Source: JALOAT01 sp041685115 (GTDB taxonomy: Bacteria > Pseudomonadota > Gammaproteobacteria > Thiohalomonadales > Thiohalomonadaceae). From it: a stretch of 64,000 nucleotides of DNA. A program made the translations under genes and the position numbers. Under the pieces are notes generated by a model. The model saw nothing but the letters and a program-made list of their open reading frames with translations. It was not told the origin of the DNA and made no database searches. Shown here piece by piece: positions 63,808-64,000 of this stretch. The DNA is taken from NCBI GenBank assembly GCA_041685115.1, contig JAWLGK010000009.1:1-64000 (forward strand), read 5' to 3'. Every line of letters begins with the position of its first letter. Within the stretch, counting starts at the first letter, position 1.

Positions 63808-64000
63808 TCAGGAGAGGATGTCCTGCGGCGGATCGTCGTTATCACCATAAATTCCGTTGCCATCGAGATCGTATTCAATCAGCAACTGAGGCCCGGGTTC
63901 GGCTGTCAACTGGACTGTCGCGCCATTCGCACCCGTGATGATCATTCGGCCTTGCGTCGGTTGGCCAAATGTTGTCGCTACGAAATCAGCAGTCGTCTTC
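63808..64000 (-). CDS. C-terminal end of an Asp-rich, possibly calcium-binding protein (partial)
   Basis: The last 63 codons of a minus-strand gene are visible; its start lies beyond the window. The tail reads ATTFGQPTQGRMIITGANG, ATVQLTAEPGPQLLIEYD and then LDGNGIYGDNDDPPQDILS. The DxDGNG..GDND cluster is typical of calcium-binding loops in secreted or surface proteins (dockerin- or EF-hand-like). Overall function is not determinable from the fragment. It converges on the terminator shared with the FliL-like gene. Confidence 0.6.
   Translation of the reverse strand, partial: KTTADFVATTFGQPTQGRMIITGANGATVQLTAEPGPQLLIEYDLDGNGIYGDNDDPPQDILS

Overview
The window is GC-rich chromosomal DNA from a gammaproteobacterium, most likely a sulfur-oxidising member of the Chromatiales/Ectothiorhodospiraceae type. 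The evidence is a two-cysteine DsrC, a DsrE-family protein, a fused hemD-hemX gene, an AlgZ/AlgR pair beside hemC and argH, a class I adenylate cyclase, and the cyaY / lptM-lysA-dapF-DUF484-xerC neighbourhood. The taxonomic placement is inference from gene content. No rRNA gene is present; there is one tRNA (Phe).

Positions 1-11,100 are an integron cassette array. Sixteen clear or moderately degenerate attC sites, plus one strongly degenerate one, separate small + strand cassettes. The window opens on the last 7 bases of a further attC, so the integrase and attI lie outside, probably to the left. Most cassettes encode proteins of unknown function, many with a signal peptide or membrane helices. 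Notable ones are a DUF6998-like protein with a nuclease-like D...QxK pattern, a two-gene cassette (FRG-domain protein plus a GHKL-ATPase/DUF4325 protein), a GNAT acetyltransferase, a 294-residue coiled-coil protein with an amphipathic N-terminus, and a toxin-antitoxin cassette whose toxin carries an in-frame amber codon. The array fades out near 11.0 kb in a decayed attC-like end and short GGAGATTC repeats.

Positions 11.1-19.5 kb hold hypothetical genes, a LysE-type exporter, a GNAT, a methyltransferase remnant, tRNA-Phe with promoter and terminator, a dsrE-like gene with a frameshifted signal peptide, a YkgJ-type cysteine-cluster gene, cysB, dsrC, a YeeZ-like SDR gene and a ferredoxin/FNR-type reductase. 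Positions 20.0-23.6 kb are an overlapping ackA-xfp (phosphoketolase) pair. Positions 24.1-28.1 kb are the minus-strand hemC-hemDX-hemY operon. A thioredoxin-fold protein, algR/algZ, argH, a GNAT-like protein and a sulfotransferase follow to 33.9 kb.

Positions 34.0-51.7 kb form a surface-glycan region. It contains three paralogous secreted lipoproteins of unknown function (two on the minus strand, the third overlapping the end of an XrtA-type asparagine-synthase-like amidotransferase gene), an ~82-bp tandem repeat array interrupted by a 100-N gap, a formyltransferase-polysaccharide deacetylase fusion, and a tightly coupled seven-gene minus-strand operon: five glycosyltransferases, an O-antigen-ligase-like protein and a UDP-glucuronate-4-epimerase-like enzyme.

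Positions 51.8-64.0 kb carry two small orphan genes, cyaA, a VapBC-type toxin-antitoxin pair, a DUF302 protein next to a dihaem cytochrome c-DUF302 fusion, cyaY, the lptM-lysA-(CoA-binding)-dapF-DUF484-xerC operon, a FliL-like gene and the 3' end of a gene with an Asp-rich DxDGNG tail. Several dispersed palindromic repeat families sit in the intergenic spaces.

The strongest candidates for undescribed biology are the FRG + GHKL/DUF4325 cassette, the array of small membrane or exported cassette proteins, and the three-copy lipoprotein family tied to the exopolysaccharide locus.
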